Positions 11,721-21,976 of a stretch of 64,000 bases of DNA are shown piece by piece. The stretch lies in NCBI GenBank assembly GCA_001414485.1, contig LLEY01000142.1, forward strand, positions 243,799 to 307,798, read 5' to 3'. This stretch comes from Calycina herbarum (Eukaryota > Ascomycota > Leotiomycetes > Helotiales > Pezizellaceae). The first letter of the stretch is position 1. The number at the start of each line of letters is the position of its first letter. The notes under the pieces were generated by a model, which saw only the letters and a list, made by a program, of their open reading frames with translations, was not told the origin of the DNA and ran no database searches. A program made the position numbers and the translations under genes.

Positions 11721-12707
11721 GGTGGGTATCGTGTTTTGTGAGGGTGAGGGTGATATTAATACTGCTGCCATAAGAGAGTATTGTCCAGACACTCTCGCAG
11801 CAAAAATGCCCGGAGGAAGGAGTGTGGAGTGGGGTGCACACGCGACTCTACACGTCCAACCAGCCAGCAGCAGACCTTCGTCTATAAAGGCATTTGAAAA
11901 ATATGATTGAAGAAGCTGAGTTGGTCAATCGTGCAGTCGATTCGCAAGTGGGAGAAGTCAAGGAGCGTGTGGTGGAATAATACTGGCTGGGAGGTGAGTA
12001 TTTGGTCGACGAGGTTGGGTTTTGGTGGGTGTGGAGGGCGGTGTTTTTGTGTCGCCAGGTTGGATCAACAAAAGCACCAGAGCTTTTACTCAGCAGGCCC
12101 CTGGACGCGCCTGCTAAAGTTAGCCTCGCTGTAAACAATAAAAGCGGCAGTAAATGCTTTCGGTTCGTACCTACTTCTCTCGTTGTTCCAACTTTAAGAG
12201 GTATACTTTGGGAACGATTTGGAACATTAACCCAGGTGGTTTAGAACAATCAAGTCCAATTGTCCAAATTATTTAGGGCTAGAAAGTTAGAACAATAAGA
12301 ACGAGCTCCGGAAAAAAAAAGTCCGTTTTTGCAGTCCAGTTCTATAGTTTACACAAACTAAAGAAATGTATGACAACTTTAAACTAACTCTCAATTGACT
12401 TATTAATAAGTGTATGATTTAGTTCTTGAAAATTCGAATTACGTTGTTGTACTGTCTTTTAAAGATACGAAAATTAGTACCACGCCGGTAGAGAAGCTAT
12501 ACTGCCGCTTTTACCACCAGCCACTCACCAGCCACTAAACACCTGGCAGGGCAACGGTGACCCTCTTTTGCTGCACAACATTGGATTTATGCTTGTTCTT
12601 CGGGAGATGTGCTGCTTTGTGCCTTTTTGGTCCATCATGAACCTCTCGATTTGAGTCTCGAAATCGAATTGGCAGTGCAGCTAAAGCTCTGTCATAACCT
12701 CCTCAGT
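11721..12707. promoter_or_regulatory. Divergent DBF4/ICP55 intergenic region
   Basis: This 987-bp spacer separates two divergently transcribed genes. It holds a MITE-like insertion at 12139-12513, described separately, so the native promoter space is about 600 bp. Frames on both strands before 12138 are open for up to 96 codons but match nothing I recognise. Confidence 0.5.
12139..12513. mobile_element. MITE with 14-bp TIRs and TA ends
   Basis: The element starts with TAAAAGCGGCAGTA (12139-12152) and ends with the exact reverse complement TACTGCCGCTTTTA (12500-12513). The outermost TA at each end fits a TA target-site duplication, as made by Tc1/mariner/pogo (Fot1-like) transposases, leaving AAAGCGGCAGTA as 12-bp TIRs. 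The arms stay loosely similar a little further in (GCTTTC against GCTTCTC). It is 375 bp long, AT-rich inside and has no coding capacity, so it must move in trans. The TIRs are seen directly; the superfamily is inferred from the TA ends. It sits in the DBF4/ICP55 promoter region. Confidence 0.7.
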
Positions 12708-14376
12708 ATGGCGTCGAAAATACCTGCCAGACCGGCTCTACGCCAATTACTAGCACCAACACCACGCTTGACACCAAAAGCTGTCACCAGAAGAGCCTAC
12801 GGATCGAGGACGAATGCACAGCGGCAACCTGCACGTCATAATGTCTGCAGTGTACAGACAGCATCAAGACCAACCACCTCAGCCCTCTCGAGTGTTTCCT
12901 CTGGCAGAAGATCATATGCTTCGATTTCTGCTGCAGAACTTCAATTCGGCCAGCCAGTTCACGAGACACACCCCCATCTACTTCTTCCGGGAGAAAGTAC
13001 GTTATATACAACTTCACAAGCAAACATCTCTGACGTCTGGTCATAGTCACTCCTGGGATTTCTGCACAAGAATATGCGGACCGACGATCAAAGCTTGCTG
13101 CCAGCTTACCTCATAATGGCATAGCAATTCTTGCCTCGTCAGATATAAAATACCGTTCGGGGGCTGTATTTTATGAGTTCCACCAGGACCCGGATTTCCT
13201 CTATTTGACCGGATTCAACGAACCAGATGCTGTGGCGGTTATTCAAAAGGTTGGGTCGACGGCGGACTATATATTCCACCTGTTTTTAAGGCCCAAGGAT
13301 CCTAGAGCAGAATTATGGGATGGAGCTCGCTCTGGAGAACAAGCAGCCTTGGATGTCTTCAATGCAGATGAGGTGCCTCTTCTTTCAAAGCCTATTGTGA
13401 CATATGCTAACATATACAGTCGGGTGATGTTAACAACCTGCACACATTACTCCCACCAATCATCAATAGTGCTGGAGAAGTCTTCACAGACATAGCAAAA
13501 TGTTCTGGATTCGGCCGTTTCTTCAGAAATCCGGATACCCCACCAAATGACTTCCAAAAAATGATCAAAAATAGCAAGATCAGACCATTAAGGCCATTGA
13601 TGAACGAATTGAGAGTCATCAAAAGTCCGGCAGAAATCTCCAACATGCGTATGGCTGGCAAGATATCCGGAAGGACTTTCACCAATGCCATGCGCCAGCA
13701 ATTTACCAAGGAGAAAGATCTAGGTGCCTTTATGGATTATGACTTCAAGATTGGTGGTTGTGAAGCTTCCGCCTATATTCCAGTCATTGCTGGGGGCAAA
13801 AATGCCTTGGCCATTCATTATGTTCAGAATAACGCTGCCCTCAAAGATGGCGAGATTGTTCTAGTAGATGCTGGAGGTGAGTACGGAGGGTACATTGCAG
13901 ACATCACAAGATCCTGGCCTATTAATGGAAAGTTCTCGGATCCTCAGAAAGATCTCTACGAAGCAATTCTCCGCGTACAGAGAACCAGTGTAGCTTTATG
14001 CAGAGAAAGCTCCAATTTGTCTTTGGATGGTATCCATAAAATCACACATAACGGCCTCAAAGACGCATTGGGGCAGCTTGGATTCGATACTTCTGGAGAT
14101 GCCATAGATATTCTTTTCCCTCATCATGTGGGACATTACATTGGACTAGATGTACACGACTGTCCAGGATATACTCGATCAACCCAAATCAAAACTGGCC
14201 ATTGTATCACCGTTGAGCCCGGAATTTACGTTCCGGAAGATGAGAGATGGCCAAAACATTTCCGGGGGATAGGCATCAGGATTGAGGATAGTGTATGTGT
14301 ACAACCTGATACGGCCCTGGTTCTAACCACGGAAGCTGTGAAGGAAGTTGTTGATATAGAAGCGCTGCGTGATTAA
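12708..14376 (+). CDS. ICP55: Mitochondrial intermediate-cleaving aminopeptidase (ICP55-like, M24B)
   Basis: ICP55 removes one N-terminal residue from proteins already cut by the mitochondrial processing peptidase, stabilising them. Exons 12708-12996, 13047-13372 and 13420-14376 join in phase to 523 aa. The first ~70 residues are Arg-, Ser- and Ala-rich without acidic residues, as in a mitochondrial presequence. The aminopeptidase-P N-domain follows (FYEFHQDPDFLYLTGFNEP). The pita-bread catalytic domain carries all five metal ligands: Asp355 and Asp366 (LVDAGG, IADITRSWP), His444 (HHVGHYIGLDVHD), Glu471 (VEPGIY) and Glu494 (GIRIEDSV). Length and order fit the family. Other mitochondrial Xaa-Pro aminopeptidases (XPNPEP3) are the same orthologous group. 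It is divergent from DBF4 and lies 238 bp upstream of ATG12. Confidence 0.9.
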
Positions 14377-14614
14377 ATAATGATAGATGTACAGTACCTG
14401 TACATTAGAATGAAATAAATAGTTTCGGAAGATTTCGATGTGTTACTCTCACTTGCTTTGATTATCACATGTTGCATTATTCACTACCCCTCCAGGTTGC
14501 ACTCAAACTTCTTGACACAAAACCACAGCCTTGTCTGGTCACTTCACACAACACCCCACGCAACACAACCTCCAAGCCGTACACCCTCTCACGAATCTCA
14601 GCGAACCTCAAAAA

Positions 14615-15135
14615 ATGGCATCTCCATCTCCATCAAGTCCCGCACCCCCCGACCCTCAAAATGCCATCCCCGACGATACCACCCAAGAACCCGACCTCCC
14701 CCTAACAATGGCCTCCTCCATGATCCTCACCCACCTCCCCCGCGACGCCGCCTCAGCCCTCTCCAACGCCGCCGACTTCCCCAAACCAAAAGTCACCGTA
14801 CAGTTCCGAGCGATAGGTAGCGCGCCGATGTTACAGAAGCCTGTGGTGACTATTACGTCTACGCAACGCTTTGAGACAGTGGTGGGGTGGTTGAGGAGGA
14901 AGTTGAAGGTTGGGGAAGGGGAGAGTGTGTTTTTGTATGTTAATTCTGCTTTTGCGCCGGCGTTGGATGAGGTTGTGGGGAATTTGCATAGGGTGAGTGG
15001 ATAGTTTTTTATATGTTTTTGGGGAGGGGAGGAAGGGGTCTAGGGACGAGGCTGACAGATTTTTGGTGGTAGTGTTTTAAGGATTCTAAGGACCAGCTTG
15101 TTATTGCGTATAGCATGACACCTGCATTTGGATGA
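14615..15135 (+). CDS. ATG12: Ubiquitin-like autophagy protein ATG12
   Basis: ATG12 is conjugated by ATG7 and ATG10 to ATG5; with ATG16 the conjugate acts as the E3 for ATG8 lipidation in autophagosome formation. Two exons (14615-14992 and 15073-15135) join in phase to 146 aa. The N-terminal ~55 residues are Pro/Ser-rich and likely disordered. The ubiquitin fold follows, with [18 protein letters not shown], a central helix region ([12 protein letters not shown]), [19 protein letters not shown] and the diagnostic C-terminus [14 protein letters not shown]. The protein ends directly at the conjugating glycine, so no processing is needed, as in other ATG12 proteins. The 3' end faces panB 160 bp away. 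Confidence 0.93.
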
Positions 15136-15295
15136 GAAAACCTCCAGGATTTCGATTCAAAGATTCATTACGCTCGACTACGACTGGTGCCGCCATCTCT
15201 ATCTGGTATCCTGCGACGGAAATCTAACCAACAAACGCCAATACAAACAAATAACCCCCAGCCTCTACCCAACCACCAAAACAGAATTTCAAAAA

Positions 15296-16382
15296 TCACC
15301 ATCGAGTTCCATCCTCCAAGATGCGCTCGAATTCCTCCAACTCGGCTTTTGGTATAGGATATGTGTGTTCAGGTGCAGGATAAGCACGGCTTTTGGTTTC
15401 GTCCCTGTAGGCTTCAATAGCTTTCATGCTCTCCCCCCAAACATCCCCATACTTCTTCACAAACTTAGGGAGGAACCTTCCTGGCGGAAAGTTCCCCGTC
15501 ATATCAACCTGCACCAAAACCTGACCCGAACATCCATTCCCCGCACCAATACCAATAGTCGGAATAGACAATTTCTTCGTGATTAACGCTCCAACTTCAG
15601 CGGGAACGGCTTCGAGGACTGTTGCGAAAGCCCCGGCTTCTTGGATTGCTAGTGCGTCTTCGAGGACTTTTAGGGCAGAGGCGGAGGTTTTTCCTTGCAC
15701 GCGGAAACCACCGAGGAAGTTTTGGCGTTGGGGGGTTAGTCCTATGTGCCCGAGGACGGGGATTCCGGCTGTGGTTAGCTTTTTGATTGTTGGTGCCATT
15801 TCGATTCCGCCTTCGAGTTTGATGCCGTGGACTCGTCCTTCTTTGATGAAGCGGATTGCTGATTGGAGTGCTTGTTCAGGGGAAATCTCATATGAGCCCA
15901 TTGGTAGATCGCCAATCTGAAATCATTAGCCAAATACGTTCGATCAATAGTTATGGAGGGGGTATTACGAGAAGTGCGGTTTTGGCAGCACGAGATACGG
16001 AACGACAATGTAACAACATTTCCTCTAAGATGACTTCACTTGTATCTTCCATTCCCATTGCTACCATTGCGAGACTATCGCCTACTAGAACTATCTCCAT
16101 TCCGGCGGCGTCGGCGACGTGACCAGATGGGAAATCGTGGGCTGTTAGGACGGTGATTGGTTCGCCTTTTTTATAGAGGGAGCGGATGGTGTTGAGGGTT
16201 ACTTTCTTTCGTAGATTTTGGCCTACTGAACCCATAGGGGAGTGAGAAGAGTTTCTGACATTCGGTCTTTGCGACAGTAAGGGAACGAAGTGACCGGAGT
16301 GTGTAAAAGAAGTAGAAGTAGGTCGTGTATATTGATCCAACAGCGCACGAGACCCTCGAATGATAGATAGTGATCGCGACAT
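15296..16382 (-). CDS. panB: Ketopantoate hydroxymethyltransferase (panB/ECM31)
   Basis: This enzyme transfers a hydroxymethyl group from 5,10-methylene-THF to 2-oxoisovalerate to make ketopantoate, the first step of pantothenate and CoA synthesis. Exons on the minus strand (15969-16382 and 15296-15916) join in phase to 344 aa. After an Arg/Ser-rich N-terminus that looks mitochondrial (MSRSLSIIRGSRALLDQY), the TIM-barrel motifs appear in order: TVLTAHDFPSGHVADAAG, VGDSLAMVAMG, IGDLPMGSYE, GIKLEGG, VLGHIGLTPQ and IPTIGIGAGNGCSGQVLV. The 52-nt intron falls just before the IGDLPMGSYE motif. It converges on ATG12 and is divergent from ubc8. Confidence 0.93.
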
Positions 16383-17299
16383 GGTGAAAAAACGGGGGTT
16401 CAAGTTTGTTGGTTGATAGAATCACGATCCTCCCGATGGAAGTTAGAAAGAGGGAGAAGCGGAAAGGCCATTGTTCGTGCTGATTTTTTTGGTTTTACTC
16501 TGCGTCGTGATGACTTCCACGCTGTGGAATCTATACTGACTTTTTGTTGAAGCCTGGCGGGTGTTTTTCGGGTACCGAGGTTGGAGGAAGCCTTGGGACT
16601 AGGCCTTTTTAGGGAGGGTATCACGAGGGTTTCTTTGATGGGAAGAAGGCTTAGGTGAGATTCATATGACTTGGTCTGGAATTGTGATATGATGATATCG
16701 GCTCCATCGGTTACTTACTGTAAACGGTTGCTTGTGAGCCTCGGTTATACCTTGTGACTGTGGTGCTACGAGAAGTCAGGTACGAAGTGGTTTGCAACAT
16801 TCACTAACCCGGAAGTCAGAAATAGCCGGCGGTTTTGACAGGAGTTTGCCGACAGCCTTCCGGGTTCTCTGCGTGTAAATGGGTGTGCCTATCGTATGAT
16901 TCTACTTTAAATCTCTACTCGCCCCTGGTCAATAGGGAGACTTTAACTTTAAGTCCCTGAGCAATTCCAATTTCTATTTGAATAGAGAACTTTTAGGCTA
17001 ATAAATAGCTTCTTTGTTGTACTTGAGTGACCTTCACTTGTGGGGTTGAATGTACTCACTTCGCTACGATAACGGGCCGGAGCGATAAAGCCTCTCCTCT
17101 CTTATCCACCTCACGACAGCGTCATTCAGACTCAACTCCACCCCAACTACAACTCAACTCCTCAACCTCGCCACTCTTTCAACTTTCAAGCCAAACCTCC
17201 AACCACTGCGACAACTACCATCTCTTCGCATACAAAGCGAATAAATCTACCCAGATCAATCTACAAGCTCTCGAGAACCCCCAAGAAGGAACCGCTACG
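16383..17299. promoter_or_regulatory. Divergent panB/ubc8 intergenic region
   Basis: This 917-bp spacer lies between two divergent genes. The part next to ubc8 (17100-17298) is CT/CA-rich, as common in fungal 5' leaders. No other gene, repeat or RNA is seen. Confidence 0.45.
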
Positions 17300-18301
17300 A
17301 TGTCCAGCCCACGACGCCGGATTGAGACTGATGTGAGTGAAAGAAAACAATATGGAATCTGCGAGTGGAAGAGACTGACTTTCCGCTCTCTCTTCGCAGG
17401 TCATGAAGTATGTTCTCTCCTCAGTACCATGGATAAGGATCTCTGCTAATTAATTTAGGATGTATGCGCTCTGAACTACTCTCAATACCCCTCATTATAC
17501 TTACCCTCGCCATAGGCTCATGAGTGACTACGAGGTTACTTTGGTCAACGATAATAGTAAGTTGTACTTCTTCAGATCCAGCAGAGTCGTCGCTAACATT
17601 ATTCTTCCTAGTGTATGCTCTTTCCCCCTCCGCAAACGAAGACGACATGTTCATAATACAATCACAGGCAGGAATTCTACGTTCGATTCAAGGGCCCAGA
17701 AGAGAGTGCGTAGCAACCAGAAAGAATACATAGGATATGCAGACTAATAATGGAATAGCACCTTTCCAAGGCGGCTGCTGGAAAGTCCACGTCGAACTCC
17801 CCGATCAATACCCCTACAAATCCCCCAGCATCGGCTTCGTCAACCGCATCTTCCACCCCAATATTGATGAGTTGTATGGTCTTTTCCCACCTCTCTATCA
17901 CCCTACTAATCATCCACCCCCAGATCCGGATCCGTCTGTCTCGATGTCATCAATCAAACCTGGTCACCTATGTTCGATATGATCAACATCTTTGAGGTCT
18001 TCCTCCCACAACTCCTGCGATATCCTAACCCGACGGATCCTTTGAATGGGGAGGCGGCGGCGCTGTTGATGAGGGAACCGAAGAGTTATGATGCTAAGGT
18101 TAAGGGTGGGTTTTTCGCGATCGCGGGATTTTGAGGAGTGTGGATGTTAATACTGGTTTCATAGAATATGTTGTCAAATACGCCAGTAAAGATGCGGCGG
18201 ACGAGGCGGGAGCCGAATCGGATGACGACGATGATATGTCCTCGGTTGGGAGTTTCGGAGACGAGGACGATGAACCTGCCGGCACGATGGAGGAAGTTTG
18301 A
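17300..18301 (+). CDS. ubc8: Ubiquitin-conjugating enzyme E2, UBC8/UBE2H family, with microexons
   Basis: The best phase-consistent model has nine exons: 17300-17332, 17400-17407 (8 nt), 17459-17461 (3 nt), 17516-17556, 17612-17612 (1 nt), 17668-17705, 17759-17873, 17924-18105 and 18165-18301. It gives 185 aa matching the family throughout: [74 protein letters not shown] (catalytic Cys85) and an acidic tail. In yeast this E2 works with the GID/CTLH ligase that degrades gluconeogenic enzymes such as FBPase and PEPCK. All introns are GT-AG and 51-67 nt. The 8-nt exon supplies V-M-K, the 3-nt exon (GAT) restores one residue, and the 1-nt exon (T) is the middle base of Met29. Alternatives for the tiny exons are given in the findings. 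Confidence 0.92.
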
Positions 18302-20007
18302 TACCCTCTGACTTGGCCTGGGAATATCTGTCAATAAGGGGCTCATCTTTTCTTCACAATCGCATATTTCAACGGTGTTTTCTGTTTACAAGGCATTATG
18401 GTATTGGGGAATGGGACATGGGCCATGGGATATGGATATGGGGTTCTTTTATATTTGGGGGTGTTGTTTTTCTCCTCTCGATGCTTTTCTTTTCACACGG
18501 ATATTTATTGCTGTTTTCTTTTTTACTTTGATATTGGTTGTGCTCGTTGAGTTTCAGCGTGCATGGGGGTCTTGTTTTTAGATTACTGGTATCCTTTGCG
18601 GTAACATGGAATCTAAAGAGAAATCAAATCCACTCAAATGATATTTAGCACCTAGGCATGCGTGAAGACAGTTGTGGTGGGGCTTTGGGGGTTCCCATGT
18701 ATACCACTTTTTTTTTCTGTTTTGGGATTCAAAAAAAAATACGTAGGCGACCAGGCGACGTCCGCATGGAGTGCACCCGAACAATGACCACAGCATGGTG
18801 AGAAAGTTGGAAGTTGGAGTGATATCTCGAAGCTCTGACGAAAGTCAGTAGACCTACCATCTACAACACGGAAGGGCAAAAAAAGGTAGAGAATTCGAAA
18901 GTAAAACTCGTTTCGATAGCAAAAGTAGGTTTTTCTCAAGGCAGTAGCGGAACTCGAATATTCAGGGTCCTTGGATGCAAGTTATATTTAGCGACCTGCC
19001 AATTTTCAGGAACATTTTGGTACTTGAACAGGTCCTCGCACAGGCTGGGACTTTACAACACACGACTTGGACAGAATAGATTTTTCTTCCGTTGGTGGTT
19101 GTTCGTTTCGACAAGAACGGTGGGGGGTTTTGTCAAGGGCTCGATTGGGAGGTTCCTCGTATTCTTGGAAATGATGTATTTTTGAAGTTTTGTTGTTTTG
19201 GATGTTTGTTTTGCTTCGAGGCTAGGTAAAACCAGGAGTCAGGATCTACTTAAATCATCTTCAATTCTCGTGTATGTGAATGATACTGTACCGGAGTTCT
19301 GAGTGATGCAGGTTCTTTATTTTGGTTCGTTGTGATGCCTGATGTGGAGCCTTGAAGAAAAAAGGAACTCTTACATAGCATTGGCGTCATTGCAAGGAAA
19401 ACCTCGTTGCCCAAATATGCTGTTTGCAACTGTCACGCGAGGAAGTTGAATGACTTGAAAAGAGAGTTGGGTATTTGGAATATACACAATGGAGATTTAG
19501 AAAGGTGTGCGGAACTATGGAATTTACTCTTTGGTGTTTGAAAGTAAAGATGCGTTGAGGATTCGAGGGCTGAGAAAGTTTCGACAGTAAGAGTAGCGGT
19601 ATAAACAAATTATAGTCATACTTCGCATCCAGGTTTATGCCACATAGATATCTCGGGCCATTTTTCTACTACAATACCTTGTTATTTGGTGGGTAGGAAG
19701 CTTGTAAAGTGGCGCGCTCTTTTTGGTGACTTCTTGGGTCTGATATATAGCTAGGTTGGGAGTTTGATGTTTTTTGAGATCGGGACTCCGGGATTCTTGG
19801 GAGGAGGTGGGGTGTTTGAAGAAGTGAGAGAGGGGAGGAAAATGGTGAGGGTGAGAAATTATTTTGCTTAAACCCTAATATTTACGCGCACTTCTGGTGA
19901 AAAATGATGGTCTTTTGTGTTTCAATGTATGGTCGTCCTGTTCGAACCCGTTTTCATCCCTCATTTTATCATTAGCCGCACTATAGAAAACGGGTTTATT
20001 AGTAGTC
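18302..20007. other. Intergenic downstream of ubc8
   Basis: No gene is seen in about 1.7 kb. It is T- and G-rich, with short homopolymer runs and no open frame over 100 codons. A GTTCGAACCC word at 19940-19949 resembles a tRNA T-loop, but no A box or cloverleaf surrounds it. Confidence 0.45.
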
Positions 20008-20938
20008 ATGGCAACAGCATTTTTACTATGGTTAATATGCATTTTTATTGACATAGGAAATCCCTAGGAGATTAGAAATGTTTCGATGGAGGTTTCCTCG
20101 TACCAAATAACGACAGTCTATAGCAATACTACAGCGGTAGTCGACGTCTATTGGAACACAAAAAGTTTGTTTACGTGTGGTTGGGTCATAAAGTTTGGTA
20201 GTAGCACCTGTGTGTTTTCCCCTCCCACGGATCCTCCAGGCGTGCTCGCAAGAGGAAAAGATACTAAAATCAATTTAGATGATGAGTGGAAGTGTAGAAA
20301 AACAAGGACATTTTTCACAGTAGTTGAAAATTCAACCCTATCCCGAGCGCAATGCGCAGGGCCTACACCAGTGATGAGATCTTTGGCAGATGGTTGTTCA
20401 GGCACTGGAAATAACGCTGCTTGGGGTACTTGGTCAGTCAAGAGTGTTGATACTTTGACTGCTTGCACTAATTGGCTTATAGTACTGGAGCGCAAACATG
20501 CGAGACTATCACTATCAAAGAAAACATTTATGCGACCTCCTCGGTTCTCGCTTTTGGCTGCAATTTCTCAGCACCAGTAGTTTATCGAGAAGCCCTTCGT
20601 CAGCTATCGTGGAGAATACTACCACTTCTTTGGTAACTACAGAGCCAACCTTGATGCGACCTTCTTCATTAGCCCCCTCGACGACTACGCAACCACTTCT
20701 GAAATCATCCTCATCTGAACAGACAAAACAAAAATCCTTGAGTTCTGGCGAGCTCGCGGGCATTATAATTGGTGCATTCACTGCCATTGTCGCCATTCTT
20801 GCGGCCCTTATTGCTTTCATCGCCTGGCGATGTCCTCGTCGGCCAGCTAGGAATTGGCGGACTAAGAGACGACAACAGAGAATCCCGGAGAACCCTTCTG
20901 GAACGCCTCTAAATCATTTTCGGCAAAGCGAGAGGTAA
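20008..20938 (+). pseudogene. Single-pass membrane protein gene, N-terminus interrupted
   Basis: A signal-peptide-like start (MATAFLLWLICIFIDIGNP, ATG at 20008) is followed in the same frame by TAG at 20065-20067, then the frame continues (EIRNVSMEVSSYQITTVYSN). From the next ATG (20086), exons 20086-20432 and 20572-20938 join in phase to 237 aa. They encode a Cys-containing ectodomain (TTAVVDVYWNTKSLFTCGW), a Ser/Thr-rich stalk, one membrane segment (LAGIIIGAFTAIVAILAALI) and an Arg-rich tail (CPRRPARNWRTKRRQQR). This layout is common in ascomycete surface sensors and receptors of unknown role. The intron phase fits well. Either the gene is broken by one nonsense change, or a short unrecognised intron removes the stop, or translation starts elsewhere. 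I do not recognise the family with confidence. Confidence 0.4.
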
Positions 20939-21976
20939 ATTTGGCAGAATGAGGAGTTTGAGAGCTCAATTAGTTGAGTTCAAAAGTAAGATATTGTAAA
21001 CATAATTCGAGTTCGAAGAGTTAAAATATTCAAGGAAGTGCAAAACAACCAAGCTTATTTTAATGAGCCCACAAATAATGCTTGTCTTGTCCAGATCTAT
21101 CAGTAGAAACTGAGTCATATTCAAATGAAATGCAATCTCTCAGTCTAGACTTAGATTTGTTTAGCCAGAAACGTAGAGGTTTAGTCTCTACAGTTCGAGA
21201 GGAGATATGAGTGGTGGATGAATTCGACAACAAAAAGACTTTCGGGGATAAATAATTGTCTGAGGATCCAGGAAGTTGGTGTATCGATGTCAATGGAGTT
21301 TTCTTATAACTTGTCTCCAAACGACGAAAACTGGTTGCTATCTCCTCTTCTCTTTTGAAGACTTTCACAAGAGCAGTGAAATGACAGAACTTGATTCAGC
21401 ACAGAACGAGTACTCAGTGAGCAGTCATTGAGTTGTTCGACTTGGCAGAATGTATTCTTAAAAATGGCTTTGTCTGAAATTATGTTAATAGGGGACGTAG
21501 GCGTGTAAAACTGACGAGCCGCCGATTCCTCACGAAACTTTTAGGGGAGTAATTTGGGTGCACCTAAGAAGGGAAAGTGCTTTCAAATATTACATAGATG
21601 GCCAGAAATATGCTACCAGGAGTTGGTTAACTTTCATCTGAAACTCCAGAACTACCGAGGTAGGTTGCTGCCTAACTGGGTCACACTAGGGGATGAAGAT
21701 TTTGCCACCTGCCGAAACAACAATCGAAGACAATTCACGGAATACTCAAAAGTCCCCTTTACTGATTCACTTTTTCAATGTTGTGCATTGAACTCAAAAA
21801 TCACCTCTGAACCAACTTTACAGGACGATCTATCCACTCATTCCACCACCTTAAAAGACTCATAAGCCACCAGGTTTTCATTCATACAACGGCGAACTTC
21901 TCACTCGGGTTGATTCTGGTCATCTTTCTCTACTCAGTGTTTTATTTAATCTCATCCCAGTACGTGCCGGAACTAG
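20939..21976. other. Intergenic, with weak open frames
   Basis: Two frames of about 100 codons occur: minus strand 21060-21368 (GTG-initiated, ends HYLWAH) and plus strand 21554-21865 (TTG-initiated). Neither has an ATG start nor recognisable motifs, though both have fairly protein-like composition. They may be exons of lineage-specific or decayed genes. Confidence 0.3.

Noticed and set aside
17557..17667. Single-intron model for ubc8 with donor GTTGTA at 17561
   Set aside because: It keeps frame but uses a poor donor, ignores a perfect GTAAGT donor plus GCTAAC branch and TAG acceptor, and replaces the conserved Met by Ser-Lys. Kept as the main alternative.
19940..19949. tRNA T-loop-like word GTTCGAACCC
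   Set aside because: No A box, anticodon arm or acceptor pairing can be placed around it.
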